From assembly GCF_900110835.1 (NCBI RefSeq), contig NZ_FOJG01000001.1, positions 3,131,499-3,195,498 of the forward strand: a stretch of DNA of 64,000 nt. The letters run 5' to 3'. How positions within the stretch are numbered: position 1 is the stretch's first letter; each line of letters starts with the position of its first letter. Source of the stretch: Chitinophaga arvensicola (GTDB lineage Bacteria; Bacteroidota; Bacteroidia; Chitinophagales; Chitinophagaceae). Positions 38,301-45,934 of the stretch are shown here, one piece after another. Made by a program: the position numbers and the translations under genes. The notes under the pieces were generated by a model that did no database searches, had not been told where the DNA came from, and saw only the letters and a program-made list of their open reading frames with translations.

Positions 38301-38425
38301 TTTACAAGAAGGCGCCTTACGATCCGGATGTGGCTTTGTCGACCGGCAATACGCTGCAGGGCATCGACCTGTTTGGTATGCCCAGCACAAGAAGCATTGG
38401 CTTTAACGTTTCCGTTTCTTTCTGA
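35345..38425 (+). CDS. SusC/RagA-family TonB-linked outer-membrane protein
   Basis: A 1026-residue SusC: signal peptide to about residue 21, a carboxypeptidase-D-like regulatory domain (about 38-115, GTVKDKTGDPLLGVSVSIKG), a plug with VVRGNKSLNGSSNVLYVVDG-like region and the ILKGASASALYGSSAANGVILITTKKG signature, and a beta-barrel to the C-terminal Phe. There is no STN domain, so it is a pure transporter rather than a signalling one. It imports oligosaccharides in a TonB-dependent way with the SusD 18 bases downstream. Context (GH18, GH9, NagX) suggests chito-oligosaccharides. Confidence 0.93.
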   Translation: MTQKTILLSALLCFSCSALANPRPATFMPPQLSPVREKIQGTVKDKTGDPLLGVSVSIKGTQRGTQSDASGHFSLEADKGQTLVFSFVGYARKEAAIGASGIVNVTLEPDNVMLKDFVVTALGIEKQSKSLTYDIQSVGGKELQTAKDVSFVNSLTGKVAGVVVNRSSSGAGGSTKVVLRGNKSLNGSSNVLYVVDGIPLADNTSGQPNSGWSGQDGGDGISNLNPDDIENVSILKGASASALYGSSAANGVILITTKKGKAGGFSVNLVSNTTFEKPFSLPEFQNNYGQSAPSTSGGLSQESWGEKTPAKNNPADFFNTGKTLINSISVTNGTEKQQLYLSYSNTHSDGIIPLNTLNKHNFTFRSSSNYFNEKVSLDVSANYITQNVKNRPSIGLYFNPLTGVYLFPRSADFNAFKTYEVYDPVRQIMAQNWPYMSDIQQNPYWIQNRNPNVQKLDRIMGAVAGKYNITPWLNLQARFKIDKNNYSSDQRLYATTSSVVAGVHGNYNYNEGSGLQTYADALLNVNKDQGDFTILATLGASLMDNKWQSLGFGGFYGKLLKIDNYFNISNMDRSAMSLFQTTPSRSQTQSVFGSAQVGWQNKLFVEVTGRNDWSSSLAFTPNPSFFYPSAGLSAVLSNIAHMPAWISFAKVRLSVSQVGNSIPAYISTNPAQFSMNDGNLNNYTYKPFVNLKPEKTQSIEGGTEWRFFADALSLDVTWYKTNTKNQFFSVQASRGTGYDGYYINAGNVQNQGLEGTLSFKGPITGQLRWNPTLNFSMNRNKIIELYDYIDEKTGAETKIDRFVLSSFDSYSLEARKGGAFGDIYARGFVRDASGKVTYDADGLPVLQEAGKNDQYEFVGNSNPKFLLGFNNTFTYRDFSLSFLIDGRFGGNLVDMTAAFLDYYGVSAATGKARDNGGVDVNGKKVDPETYYKHIGNRTGALAAYAYSATNVRLRELSFGYTIPGKLFNNKIKNLKVAVLSRNLFFFYKKAPYDPDVALSTGNTLQGIDLFGMPSTRSIGFNVSVSF

Positions 38426-38443
38426 TCCTTTAAATCAAATGTC

Positions 38444-40018
38444 ATGAACACACTCTTTTCAACTATAGGCAGGCTGTTTCTGCTGCTCGTGGTGCTTACT
38501 TACGGTATAGCCTGTACGAAGAACTTTGAAGATTATAATACGGACCCTAACAAAGTAACAGAAGATCAGCTAAAAGGCGATGGGCAGGATGTAGGGTCCT
38601 TTTTCCCGAATATGCAGACCTCGATTATGCGGGTGGTGGACTGGGAATACCAGACCCAGCAAAACCTCAATGCGGATGCGTATTCCGGTTACATGGCGTC
38701 GCGTAATCCGTTTATTGGTGGTAAGAACAACTTAACGTATTCGATGGTACCCAGCTGGAACACGACGGCTTTTGACCTTGGATACAGCAATGTGATGAGT
38801 AACTGGCTGGTGATTAAACAGAGAGCAGAAACGGTGAAGCCTGATTTCTATGCAGTGGCTACCATCCTGAAAGTGGCTTCTATTCAAAGGGTAACGGATC
38901 TCTACGGACCATTGCCGTATACCCGGTACGGTGAGGGTGGCTTCACGGCGGAGTATGATGCGCAGGATAAGATCTATGCCGCGTTTTTTGAGGAGCTGAC
39001 CAAAGCAGCGGCTGTATTATCGGCTTATGTGAAAGAGCATCCGGGGGCCAAGCCTTTTCAGAACTTCGACCTGCTGTTCGACGGCGACTATATAAAATGG
39101 GTACAGTTTGCCAATACGCTAAAGCTTCGGCTGGCTATGCGTTTGACCTATGTAGATGCTACCACCGCCAAACAAAAAGCAGAAGAAGCGGTGGCCGCCG
39201 AAAATGGTTTGCTGGCAGGTGAAGGTGTATATGTGCACCAGGTAAATGGTACCACTTACATGAATCCGCTGGCCTCTATATCGAACTCCTGGACTGATAT
39301 CAATATGGGCGCGCCGATGGAGTCGTACCTCGTAGGATATAAAGATCCGAGGCTGGGAAAATACTTCACTACTTCTATTGAAAGTACGAATGGTTACAAA
39401 GGTATCCGCAACGGGATCAACATTGTGGCTACGGACGATTATAAGAGTTTCTCCTATCTCAATATTAAAAATGAAGATCTGATGCGGCTGATGAGCGGGG
39501 CAGAAAGTTATTTCCTGAGAGCGGAAGGAGCGCTGCGCGGATGGAATATGGGTGGTACACCGCAGGCATTGTATGAAACCGGTATCAAGGCTTCTTTCGC
39601 AGAGGCCGGTGCAGGCGCCAGCGAAACCTATGTACAGGACAATACCAGTAAACCGGCAGCTTATATCGATCCGAAAAATAACGCTAATAACGCCAACGCA
39701 CCTACGACTATCACCATTAAATGGGAAGAAACGGCCGCTTTTGAACAGAAGCTGGAGCGGATCATTACCCAGAAATGGATTGCCTTGTATCCCGACGGAC
39801 AGGAGGCCTGGTCGGAGTTCCGGCGTACGGGTTATCCTAAATTATTCCCGGTGATAGTGAATTTCAGTGGAGGCACTATCCCGGCGGGCACTTATGTAAA
39901 ACGCCTGCCTTTTCCACAGAGCGAGTTGTCGAACAATACAGCCGCAGTAGCAAAGGCAGTGCAGCTGCTCGGTGGCGCCGACAATGGCGGCACCCGGCTT
40001 TGGTGGGATAAGAAGTAA
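38444..40018 (+). CDS. SusD/RagB-family lipoprotein
   Basis: A 524-residue lipoprotein with a lipobox ending at Cys24 (LTYGIACTKNF). The SusD-like alpha-helical fold is indicated by FEDYNTDPNKVT at the mature N-terminus, TDLYGPLPYTRYGEGG, and the C-terminal QKWIALYPDGQEAWSEFRRTGYP segment of the SusD-like_2 type. It forms the lid of the SusC barrel and captures the glycan at the cell surface. Its pairing with the upstream SusC is certain from spacing (18 bases). Confidence 0.92.
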   Translation: MNTLFSTIGRLFLLLVVLTYGIACTKNFEDYNTDPNKVTEDQLKGDGQDVGSFFPNMQTSIMRVVDWEYQTQQNLNADAYSGYMASRNPFIGGKNNLTYSMVPSWNTTAFDLGYSNVMSNWLVIKQRAETVKPDFYAVATILKVASIQRVTDLYGPLPYTRYGEGGFTAEYDAQDKIYAAFFEELTKAAAVLSAYVKEHPGAKPFQNFDLLFDGDYIKWVQFANTLKLRLAMRLTYVDATTAKQKAEEAVAAENGLLAGEGVYVHQVNGTTYMNPLASISNSWTDINMGAPMESYLVGYKDPRLGKYFTTSIESTNGYKGIRNGINIVATDDYKSFSYLNIKNEDLMRLMSGAESYFLRAEGALRGWNMGGTPQALYETGIKASFAEAGAGASETYVQDNTSKPAAYIDPKNNANNANAPTTITIKWEETAAFEQKLERIITQKWIALYPDGQEAWSEFRRTGYPKLFPVIVNFSGGTIPAGTYVKRLPFPQSELSNNTAAVAKAVQLLGGADNGGTRLWWDKK

Positions 40019-40088
40019 GTCATCTCCCGGAAAAAGCAGCAGCAGTTAACGGATCACCAGCATTATTCTTAAACACAAATACACAATT

Positions 40089-40850
40089 ATGATGAAGAAA
40101 AGCCCATTGTTACTATTCCTGTTGTTAATGGCCGGTGCCGCAGCTGCTGCTGTTTCATCACCGAAATTTAAAGTACTGGCCTTTTACAATTTAAGGGTAG
40201 AGCCTGACCACGTTGATTTTGCAAATGATGCAGTGGTCTATTTCAAACGCCTGGCAGCAGAGAAACACTTCCAGTTTGATACTACTACCGACTGGTCGAA
40301 AATGAATACCGCCGTATTGAGTAAATACCAGGTGGTGCTATGGTTAAACTTTTTTCCGACAACGCCGGAGCAGCGCGCTGCTTTTACCGATTATATGGAA
40401 CGTGGCGGAGGCTGGATCGGGTTTCATGTGGCGGGTTACAATGATAAATATACGCAGTGGCCCTGGTTTGTGAATTTCCTGGGCGGCGCGGTGTTTGTCA
40501 ACAACAACTGGCCTCCCTTGCCGGCCAGGCTGCATGTAGACCCTACCAGTCATCCGGTAACCAAGCATTTACCCGCCGATTACCTGAGCCCGGCAAATGA
40601 ATGGTATCAGTGGGAACCTAGTCCGAGGTTGAACAAGGATGTGGAAGTTTTAGTAACTTTAGATGCCGCCAATTACCCGCTCGGAAAAAAGAACCTGTTG
40701 ACCTACGGCGATATCCCGGTAGTATGGACCAATAAAAGATACAATATGCTGTATGTAAATATGGGGCATGGCGACAAGATCTTCACGGATTCACTGCAAA
40801 ATAAAATGTATGAAGATGCCCTGCTCTGGGTAGGTCGTAAGAAAAAATAA
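40089..40850 (+). CDS. ThuA-domain protein, exported
   Basis: A 253-residue protein with a signal peptide (MMKKSPLLLFLLLMAGAAAAAVSS). The body is a single ThuA-like domain: FKVLAFYNL at the first strand, VVLWLNFFP, ERGGGWIGFHVAGYN, SHPVTKHLP, IPVVWTNKRYN and YVNMGHGDKIF. It resembles the C-terminal domain of the GH18 protein upstream, so the two may be related by duplication and fusion. ThuA proteins are linked to sugar metabolism (trehalose utilisation in rhizobia), but their reaction is unresolved. It is 70 bases after SusD and 11 before the redoxin gene. Confidence 0.82.
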   Translation: MMKKSPLLLFLLLMAGAAAAAVSSPKFKVLAFYNLRVEPDHVDFANDAVVYFKRLAAEKHFQFDTTTDWSKMNTAVLSKYQVVLWLNFFPTTPEQRAAFTDYMERGGGWIGFHVAGYNDKYTQWPWFVNFLGGAVFVNNNWPPLPARLHVDPTSHPVTKHLPADYLSPANEWYQWEPSPRLNKDVEVLVTLDAANYPLGKKNLLTYGDIPVVWTNKRYNMLYVNMGHGDKIFTDSLQNKMYEDALLWVGRKKK

Positions 40851-40861
40851 ACTGGTACTGT

Positions 40862-41965
40862 ATGAAAATATTCCTTCGCACCTGGCTGGTTGGTATGTTG
40901 TTACTGCCACAGCTTTTATTGGCCCGGCAACTGCCTATTGGCGCCGCTGCGCCCGACTTTCATCTGCCGGCGACAGACGGGAAAAATTATTCATTGTCCT
41001 CCTTTTCCACCGCCAGTATTCTGGCGGTGGTTTTTACGTGTAACCATTGTCCTACGGCACAGGCTTATGAAGGGAGAATTAAAAAGCTGACTTCCGATTA
41101 TGCCGCAAAAGGTGTACAGGTGGTGGCGATTATGCCTAATAATGCGGAAGCATTGCGGTATGATGAGCTGGGCTACACAGATCTCGGTGATTCTTTTGAA
41201 GACATGCAGCAACGCGCAAAGGACAAGCAGTTTAATTTTCCTTATCTCTACGACGGCGATAGTGAAGTAGTATCGCGGGCGTATGGTCCTATTGCCACCC
41301 CGCATATCTTTATTTTCGACAAAAGCCGTAAGCTGCGCTACCAGGGCCGCATCGATGATATGGAAAACCCGGCAAAGAAGCCCGGCTCCACCGATGCGCG
41401 CAATGCCATTGAAGCATTGCTGCAGCAACGTGAGGTGCCGGTTGCCATCACAAAGGTGTTTGGCTGTTCGGTGAAATGGAAAGAGAAAAGTAAAGTCGCA
41501 CATACAAGAACAAAAGAACCTGTGAATGTAGATACCTTGTCGGTGGGTGGTATTAAGGACTTGCTGAAGAATAACTCCTCCAATCTGCGGCTGATCAATA
41601 TCTGGGCTACCTGGTGTGTGCCCTGTGTAGCAGAGTTCCCGGAGTTTATTATCCTGGGACAAACTTTCAGTCAGCGTGATTTTGAGTTTGTAAGCATCAG
41701 CGCCGATGATCCGGAGCGGAAAGATAAAGTGCTGCAATTCCTCGATAAGCAGCATGCTACTGGTAAGAACTATCTTTTCAGTGGTACGGATAAGTACCAG
41801 TTGATGGAAGCCGTAGATCCTAAATGGCAGGGTGCATTGCCTTATACTGTTTTAGTGGAACCGGGTGGCAAAATCGTATATGCGCAACAGGGAGAAATTG
41901 ATCCGGTGGCGCTGCGGTCCTTAATTTTTCATCACCCGATGATTGGTCCCTTGTACAGGGAATAG
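40862..41965 (+). CDS. Double-domain thioredoxin-like protein
   Basis: A 367-residue exported protein (signal peptide to about residue 21). The N-terminal domain (about 24-190) is AhpC/TSA-like with a CNHC active site in FTCNHCPTAQAYEG. The C-terminal domain (about 225-355) is TlpA/ResA-like with CVPC in IWATWCVPCVAEFPEF. The two CxxC centres could exchange electrons within one polypeptide. It ends the SusCD operon, and its last 45 bases overlap the end of a convergent gene. Its substrate in the locus is unknown; thiol control of the secreted enzymes is one possibility. Confidence 0.82.
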   Translation: MKIFLRTWLVGMLLLPQLLLARQLPIGAAAPDFHLPATDGKNYSLSSFSTASILAVVFTCNHCPTAQAYEGRIKKLTSDYAAKGVQVVAIMPNNAEALRYDELGYTDLGDSFEDMQQRAKDKQFNFPYLYDGDSEVVSRAYGPIATPHIFIFDKSRKLRYQGRIDDMENPAKKPGSTDARNAIEALLQQREVPVAITKVFGCSVKWKEKSKVAHTRTKEPVNVDTLSVGGIKDLLKNNSSNLRLINIWATWCVPCVAEFPEFIILGQTFSQRDFEFVSISADDPERKDKVLQFLDKQHATGKNYLFSGTDKYQLMEAVDPKWQGALPYTVLVEPGGKIVYAQQGEIDPVALRSLIFHHPMIGPLYRE

Positions 41966-43063
41966 ATCCACGTTGGGCCATTTGGTGGCGGGGTTATTGA
42001 CTGCTTTCCAGAGCAGGCCGTCCAGGTCGTTGAAGAAGCTGCTATCCGTGCGGGTATTACAGAGCATGACCCAGTTAAACCCTTTCTCACTCCGGATGAT
42101 TTCGGTGGCGGTACCGGGGAGTGAACCGGAATGCCACCAGTTGTGCCATTGATTCACCGCCCATCCGAGTGCATAACCCGGATTGGCTGTGGAGCCGGTG
42201 GTCATTTCTTTGATAGAAGCGGCGGATAAGATATCCGTTGGTAACGGAACCCCATCTGCGTGTACCAGCAGGCGGGCAAGGTCGGTAGCGCTGGCAATCC
42301 AGCCTCCGTGCGCATCCATGCGGGTGATGTTATAGATATAGGGTTGCTCGCCATGTTGACCGTAATATACTACTTCGCCGGATTTCCGCTCTGCAGCGGT
42401 ATTACCGCCAATCTGCATATCGGTGATACCACAGGGGAGCAGGATCGCTTTTTTTACATATGCTTCATAAGACTGGCCCGATACTTTTTCAATGACGCGG
42501 CCGAGAATACAGTAGCCGAAATTGGAGTAGGCGTATACTTCGCCGGGTGTGTTGGTTAAAGGTTGATGCTGAATGGTCCAGGAAATCAGTTCATCAGCGC
42601 TCATGCGCGGGTGACTGAACATAGGATCTTCGCCGTTATTGCTCCAGCCACCGCTGGTATGTTGCAGCAGTTGCCGTACCGTAATTTTCTGCAGGTTTTC
42701 CGGATAGGGTTGTTGACCGTAGATAGTATCCAGCAATGCGTTCGGACCAAACACATGATCATCCAGCGATAATAATTTTGCTTCCGCCAGTTTTAGTATA
42801 GCCATAGCAGTTATACACTTGGATACGCTGGCGATACGGAATAAATGTTGCGGTGTGACAGGAGTATGTGTGGTCGTATCTGCGTTACCGTAGCCACGCG
42901 CATATACCAGTTTACCATGCCGGGTAATGGCAATGGCCATGCCAGGCACCCGGTATTGTGCCATGAAGGCTTTCACGGTATTGTCTATCTGCGGTATGCG
43001 GGGTTGTGCAATGGCATTACCAACTGCCAGCAGACAGCAAAAAAAGAGCGATAGATATCTCAT
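41921..43063 (-). CDS. Serine hydrolase, beta-lactamase class C family
   Basis: A 380-residue exported protein (signal peptide to about residue 20 from ATG 43063). Motifs are Ser79-x-x-Lys82 in RIASVSKCIT, Tyr-Ser-Asn in VYAYSNFGY, and HSGSLPG in place of the KTG triad. These proteins include D-aminopeptidases, esterases and DD-peptidases rather than true AmpC enzymes. Third gene of the MFS-PhzF-hydrolase operon, starting 4 bases after PhzF. Its 3' end overlaps the convergent redoxin gene by 45 bases. ATG 43063 is chosen because the longer frame would run into phzF and hide the signal peptide. Confidence 0.82.
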   Translation of the reverse strand: MRYLSLFFCCLLAVGNAIAQPRIPQIDNTVKAFMAQYRVPGMAIAITRHGKLVYARGYGNADTTTHTPVTPQHLFRIASVSKCITAMAILKLAEAKLLSLDDHVFGPNALLDTIYGQQPYPENLQKITVRQLLQHTSGGWSNNGEDPMFSHPRMSADELISWTIQHQPLTNTPGEVYAYSNFGYCILGRVIEKVSGQSYEAYVKKAILLPCGITDMQIGGNTAAERKSGEVVYYGQHGEQPYIYNITRMDAHGGWIASATDLARLLVHADGVPLPTDILSAASIKEMTTGSTANPGYALGWAVNQWHNWWHSGSLPGTATEIIRSEKGFNWVMLCNTRTDSSFFNDLDGLLWKAVNNPATKWPNVDLFPVQGTNHRVMKN

Positions 43064-43067
43064 GAAA

Positions 43068-43865
43068 TTAAGGTACAAAAATATTGCCTTCCAGGTAGGT
43101 TTTGCACATGCCACCGATCAGCACTCTTTCGCCGGCATCTTCGCAGTAGAGTTTTCCCGTTCTGGCAGATACCTGTAACGCCACCATTTCTTTCTTATCC
43201 AGTTGTTGGCTCCAGAAGGGGATAAGCGAGCAGTGGGCCGATCCGGTAACAGGATCTTCAAAGATACTGGCCTGTGGCGTGAAGAAACGGGATACAAAAT
43301 CAACATGCTTTCCTTTGGCGGTAACAATGATACCGCCGGGGTCCAGGTTAATCTGGTCGAGCAGGGCTTTATCCGGTTGCAGGTTTCTCACGATGGCTTC
43401 GTCATGATACACAAGTATATAATCCCTTGCCTTGAGCACTTCCATAGGATATACGCCTATGCCTTTGAGTATTTCCGGGGGCAGGGAAGCCGGTACGGGT
43501 GGTCTGGATGGAAAGTCGAGCGTAAGGAGATCATTATTTTTTGAGACCACCAGCGGGCCGCTTTGTGTATGAAACGTGAGCTGGTGCATATCCCAGCCGA
43601 GGTGATTGAACAGCACGTGTGCGCTGGCCAGGGTGGCATGCCCGCAGAGATCCATTTCAATATCGGGTGTAAACCATCGCAGTTCGTAGTGGCCCTGTTT
43701 TCCGGCAGGAATAAAGAAGGCGGTTTCCGGCAGAAAGTTTTCAGCAGCAATTTTCTGTAAGATATCTGTTGGCAGCCATGCTTCCAGGATACACACTGCT
43801 GCCGGGTTTCCACCAAACAGTTCATTCGTGAAAGCATCTACCTGGTAAATGGGTATATGCGGCAT
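43068..43865 (-). CDS. PhzF family isomerase
   Basis: A 265-residue protein beginning PIYQVDAFTNELFGGNPAAVC, with the catalytic Glu47 in AENFLPETAFF, CGHATLASAHVL, and the second-half DPVTGSAHCSLIPFWSQQL glycine loop. Family members are diaminopimelate-epimerase-fold isomerases; phenazine-type PhzF is one member, but most are of unknown substrate. No other phenazine gene is present, so phenazine synthesis is not implied. It lies 5 bases after the MFS gene and 4 bases before the serine hydrolase. Confidence 0.87.
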   Translation of the reverse strand: MPHIPIYQVDAFTNELFGGNPAAVCILEAWLPTDILQKIAAENFLPETAFFIPAGKQGHYELRWFTPDIEMDLCGHATLASAHVLFNHLGWDMHQLTFHTQSGPLVVSKNNDLLTLDFPSRPPVPASLPPEILKGIGVYPMEVLKARDYILVYHDEAIVRNLQPDKALLDQINLDPGGIIVTAKGKHVDFVSRFFTPQASIFEDPVTGSAHCSLIPFWSQQLDKKEMVALQVSARTGKLYCEDAGERVLIGGMCKTYLEGNIFVP

Positions 43866-43870
43866 GACGG

Positions 43871-45067
43871 TTATTTTTGGTAAGCTACTGTAAAGGTATT
43901 GCTTTTCTTCCTGGGAAGGGTTACCGCCCAGAAAAGCAGTCCCAGTAAGCTGATAGCGGCGCCCAGTATGCACACGGCGGTCCACCCGGCATAGGCATAT
44001 ACCGTGGTGGCGGCAATACTGCCGATACCGCTGCCAATGGAATAAAAGAGCATGTACCCGGCTACCATGCGGTTGCGTGCTTCCGGCCGTATGCTGTACA
44101 GCATGCTCTGGTTGGTTACATGCACCGCCTGTACGGCCAGGTCGAGCAGGATGATGCCTGCTATCAGTGCAGTGAGCGAGCTGGTGGCAAATCCAAGTGG
44201 AATCCAGGAAAGGAATAACAAGGCGAGTGCCATACCGGTGGTCCACTGCCCGCGACCTTTATCGGCCAGTTTACCTGCCCGTGCTGCTCCCAATGCGCCT
44301 GCCACTCCAATTAATCCAAACAGTCCGATGACAGCAGGCGTAAATCCATAAGGCGGTGCGCTGAGCGGCAATACCAGTGACGACCACAATACGCTGAATG
44401 CAGCGAAAATAAAAAGCGCCAGCATGGCACGGACCCGTAACACCGGTTCCTGTATAAACAATTGAAATACCGACAGCAGCAATTGCGGATAACGCAAGGT
44501 CGTTTTCTCCGGGTCCTGGCGGGGTAATACACGGTAGAGCATGACGGCGGTGATGAGCATGAGCAGGGCGGAAAAGCCGTACACCGCCCGCCATCCGGCA
44601 AGATCTGCAAGCACACCGGAAACAGTACGTGCCAGCAGGATGCCCAGTACTACACCGCTGGTGACCAGCCCGCTGATCCGGCCCCGTTCTTCCGGAGCAG
44701 CCAGTGTGGCAGCATAGGCGACCAGTGTTTGTGTAACTACCGCCAGCAATCCAACTGCGGCCATGCCGCCCAGGAAGGGTATTTTCGACGGCGCCCGGGA
44801 CACTACCAGTAAAGCGATGACCGCCAATATTAATTGCGTAACGATCAGCTTGCGCCGGTTCAACAGATCTCCCAATGGCAGCAACAGCAGGAGGCCCAGT
44901 GCATAGCCGGTTTGCGTAATAGTAACAATGATTCCCAGCGAAGGGGCAGGGATGTGTAAATCATCTCCCATGGTGTGCAACAGGGGTTGTGCATAATATA
45001 CATTGGCAACTGCGAGTCCGCAGGCAGCGGCAAATAATAAAGCAGTAGTGCGGGATAGTTTATCCAT
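43871..45067 (-). CDS. MFS transporter, drug/arabinose-efflux type
   Basis: A 398-residue, 12-helix major facilitator (from ATG 45067). LLLLPLGDLLNRRKLIVTQ matches the DRxGRR-like loop 2-3 motif, and the GLVTSGVVLGILLARTVSGVLAD helix carries the motif C found in exporters. It is first in a TetR-controlled operon with PhzF and a serine hydrolase, a layout typical of drug or metabolite efflux. A perfect 8-base-arm operator lies 14 bases upstream of its start. Confidence 0.87.
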   Translation of the reverse strand: MDKLSRTTALLFAAACGLAVANVYYAQPLLHTMGDDLHIPAPSLGIIVTITQTGYALGLLLLLPLGDLLNRRKLIVTQLILAVIALLVVSRAPSKIPFLGGMAAVGLLAVVTQTLVAYAATLAAPEERGRISGLVTSGVVLGILLARTVSGVLADLAGWRAVYGFSALLMLITAVMLYRVLPRQDPEKTTLRYPQLLLSVFQLFIQEPVLRVRAMLALFIFAAFSVLWSSLVLPLSAPPYGFTPAVIGLFGLIGVAGALGAARAGKLADKGRGQWTTGMALALLFLSWIPLGFATSSLTALIAGIILLDLAVQAVHVTNQSMLYSIRPEARNRMVAGYMLFYSIGSGIGSIAATTVYAYAGWTAVCILGAAISLLGLLFWAVTLPRKKSNTFTVAYQK

Positions 45068-45080
45068 ATAAGCGTATGTT

Positions 45081-45102
45081 TTTTGTACTATTCGGTACAA
45101 AA
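45081..45102. promoter_or_regulatory. TetR operator 1 (efflux operon)
   Basis: Perfect arms TTTTGTAC (45081-45088) and GTACAAAA (45095-45102) around a 6-base spacer TATTCG. It overlaps a 7-of-8 match to the -7 box on the minus strand (TTATTTTG, 45098-45105) and lies 14-35 bases before the MFS start. The same pattern is repeated in front of the tetR gene. Confidence 0.65.
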
Positions 45103-45110
45103 TAAGTGTG

Positions 45111-45143
45111 TAAAAAAGGTAATATCTCCCGGGAGATATTACC
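45111..45143 (-). terminator. Intrinsic terminator of tetR
   Basis: A 26-base perfect palindrome (arms GGTAATATCTCCC and its complement, 45118-45143) includes the last codon and stop of the TetR gene. On the minus strand it is followed by TTTTTTA. It separates tetR from the efflux operon, so the latter needs its own promoter. Confidence 0.8.
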
Positions 45144-45723
45144 CCAGTATTTTTAATTGTGATTCAATCAGTTCCCCGAGAGCCTCATTATCGGGATATA
45201 TGCGGCGGGTGATACCCAGGCCGTTCCAGTTGTTGAGCAGTATACGTGCCAGCAAAGCTGGTTCCAGCTTTGAATGGAGGGTACCTTGTTTTTTACCACG
45301 CAGCAATGCATCCAGGAAAAGTGTTTCCAGTTCCTGTAAATGAACGGCTGCTTTTTTCATCATCGGGTTTTCGATATTGGACAATTCTGCTACTGCGTTG
45401 CCAAAGATGCAACCCTTCTGGTGGCGGCTTTTGGTGCTTTGTGCCACGTTGCGGAAAAAGGTTCTGATATATTCTACCGGATCAGCGCTGGCATCGAGTT
45501 CTCTTCTGAACTGGGCAATGGCCTGGTCGCTGTGCTGGCTGAGTGCTTTTTCATACAGTTCTTTTTTACCGCCTTTGAAAGCGAGGTAAAAACTGCCTTT
45601 CCCTATGCCCATGGCGGCGAGCAGGTCTTCCGTGGAAGTGGCCTCGTATCCCTGCCGCCAGAAGATTTCTGCGGCTTTGTTGAGTACTTCCTCGTCGTCG
45701 AATATTTTGGGTCTGCCTGACAT
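45139..45723 (-). CDS. TetR/AcrR family repressor
   Basis: A 194-residue regulator. The N-terminal helix-turn-helix runs from about 8 to 55 (VLNKAAEIFWRQGYEATSTEDLLAAMGIGKGSFYLAF), with a ligand-binding helical C-terminal domain. It probably represses itself and the MFS-PhzF-hydrolase operon: matching operators lie before both. The inducer may be a substrate of the exporter. Subgroup resembles the AcrR/NemR-like regulators by its FYLAFKGGKKELYE segment. Confidence 0.9.
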   Translation of the reverse strand: MSGRPKIFDDEEVLNKAAEIFWRQGYEATSTEDLLAAMGIGKGSFYLAFKGGKKELYEKALSQHSDQAIAQFRRELDASADPVEYIRTFFRNVAQSTKSRHQKGCIFGNAVAELSNIENPMMKKAAVHLQELETLFLDALLRGKKQGTLHSKLEPALLARILLNNWNGLGITRRIYPDNEALGELIESQLKILG

Positions 45724-45743
45724 ATCACGGTTCGTTTATGGCC

Positions 45744-45775
45744 CAAAGGTATATTGTTTACTAAATAGTACAAAA
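45744..45775 (-). promoter_or_regulatory. tetR promoter with operator 2
   Basis: On the minus strand, TTTG (45771-45774) lies 19 bases from TACCTTTG (45744-45751), a full match to the Bacteroidota -33/-7 promoter. Between them lies operator 2 (45754-45775): one arm is the identical GTACAAAA, the other TTGTTTAC differs from operator 1 at two positions, and the spacer is also 6 bases. A bound repressor would cover the -33 box and spacer. Confidence 0.65.
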
Positions 45776-45874
45776 TTTTATTGCGTGAGTGTATGGTCAG
45801 ACAGGAGTCGCAGATTGAAGGGAATTGGTATAGGAAAACGGATTAGACGAGGTGAATATTTATGAGGTCTATAA

Positions 45875-45915
45875 AAAAGAGCGCTGACCAGATACCATCT
45901 GATCAGCGCTCTTTT
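45875..45915 (-). terminator. Strong intrinsic terminator
   Basis: AAAAGAGCGCTGA pairs with TCAGCGCTCTTTT and, after one mismatch, CAGAT pairs with ATCTG; the loop is ACC. On the minus strand a T6 run follows. It ends the ABC exporter / small gene unit, 20 bases beyond the small gene's stop. Confidence 0.85.
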
Positions 45916-45934
45916 ATTCAGTGTTCAATACATT

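Noticed and set aside
43068-43865. Phenazine biosynthesis from the PhzF homologue
   Set aside because: No other phenazine gene is present; PhzF-family members are common and mostly have other or unknown substrates.
43866-44246. N-terminal extension of the PhzF frame into the MFS gene
   Set aside because: The extra residues overlap the transporter gene in another frame, and the PhzF family N-terminus starts right at ATG 43865.
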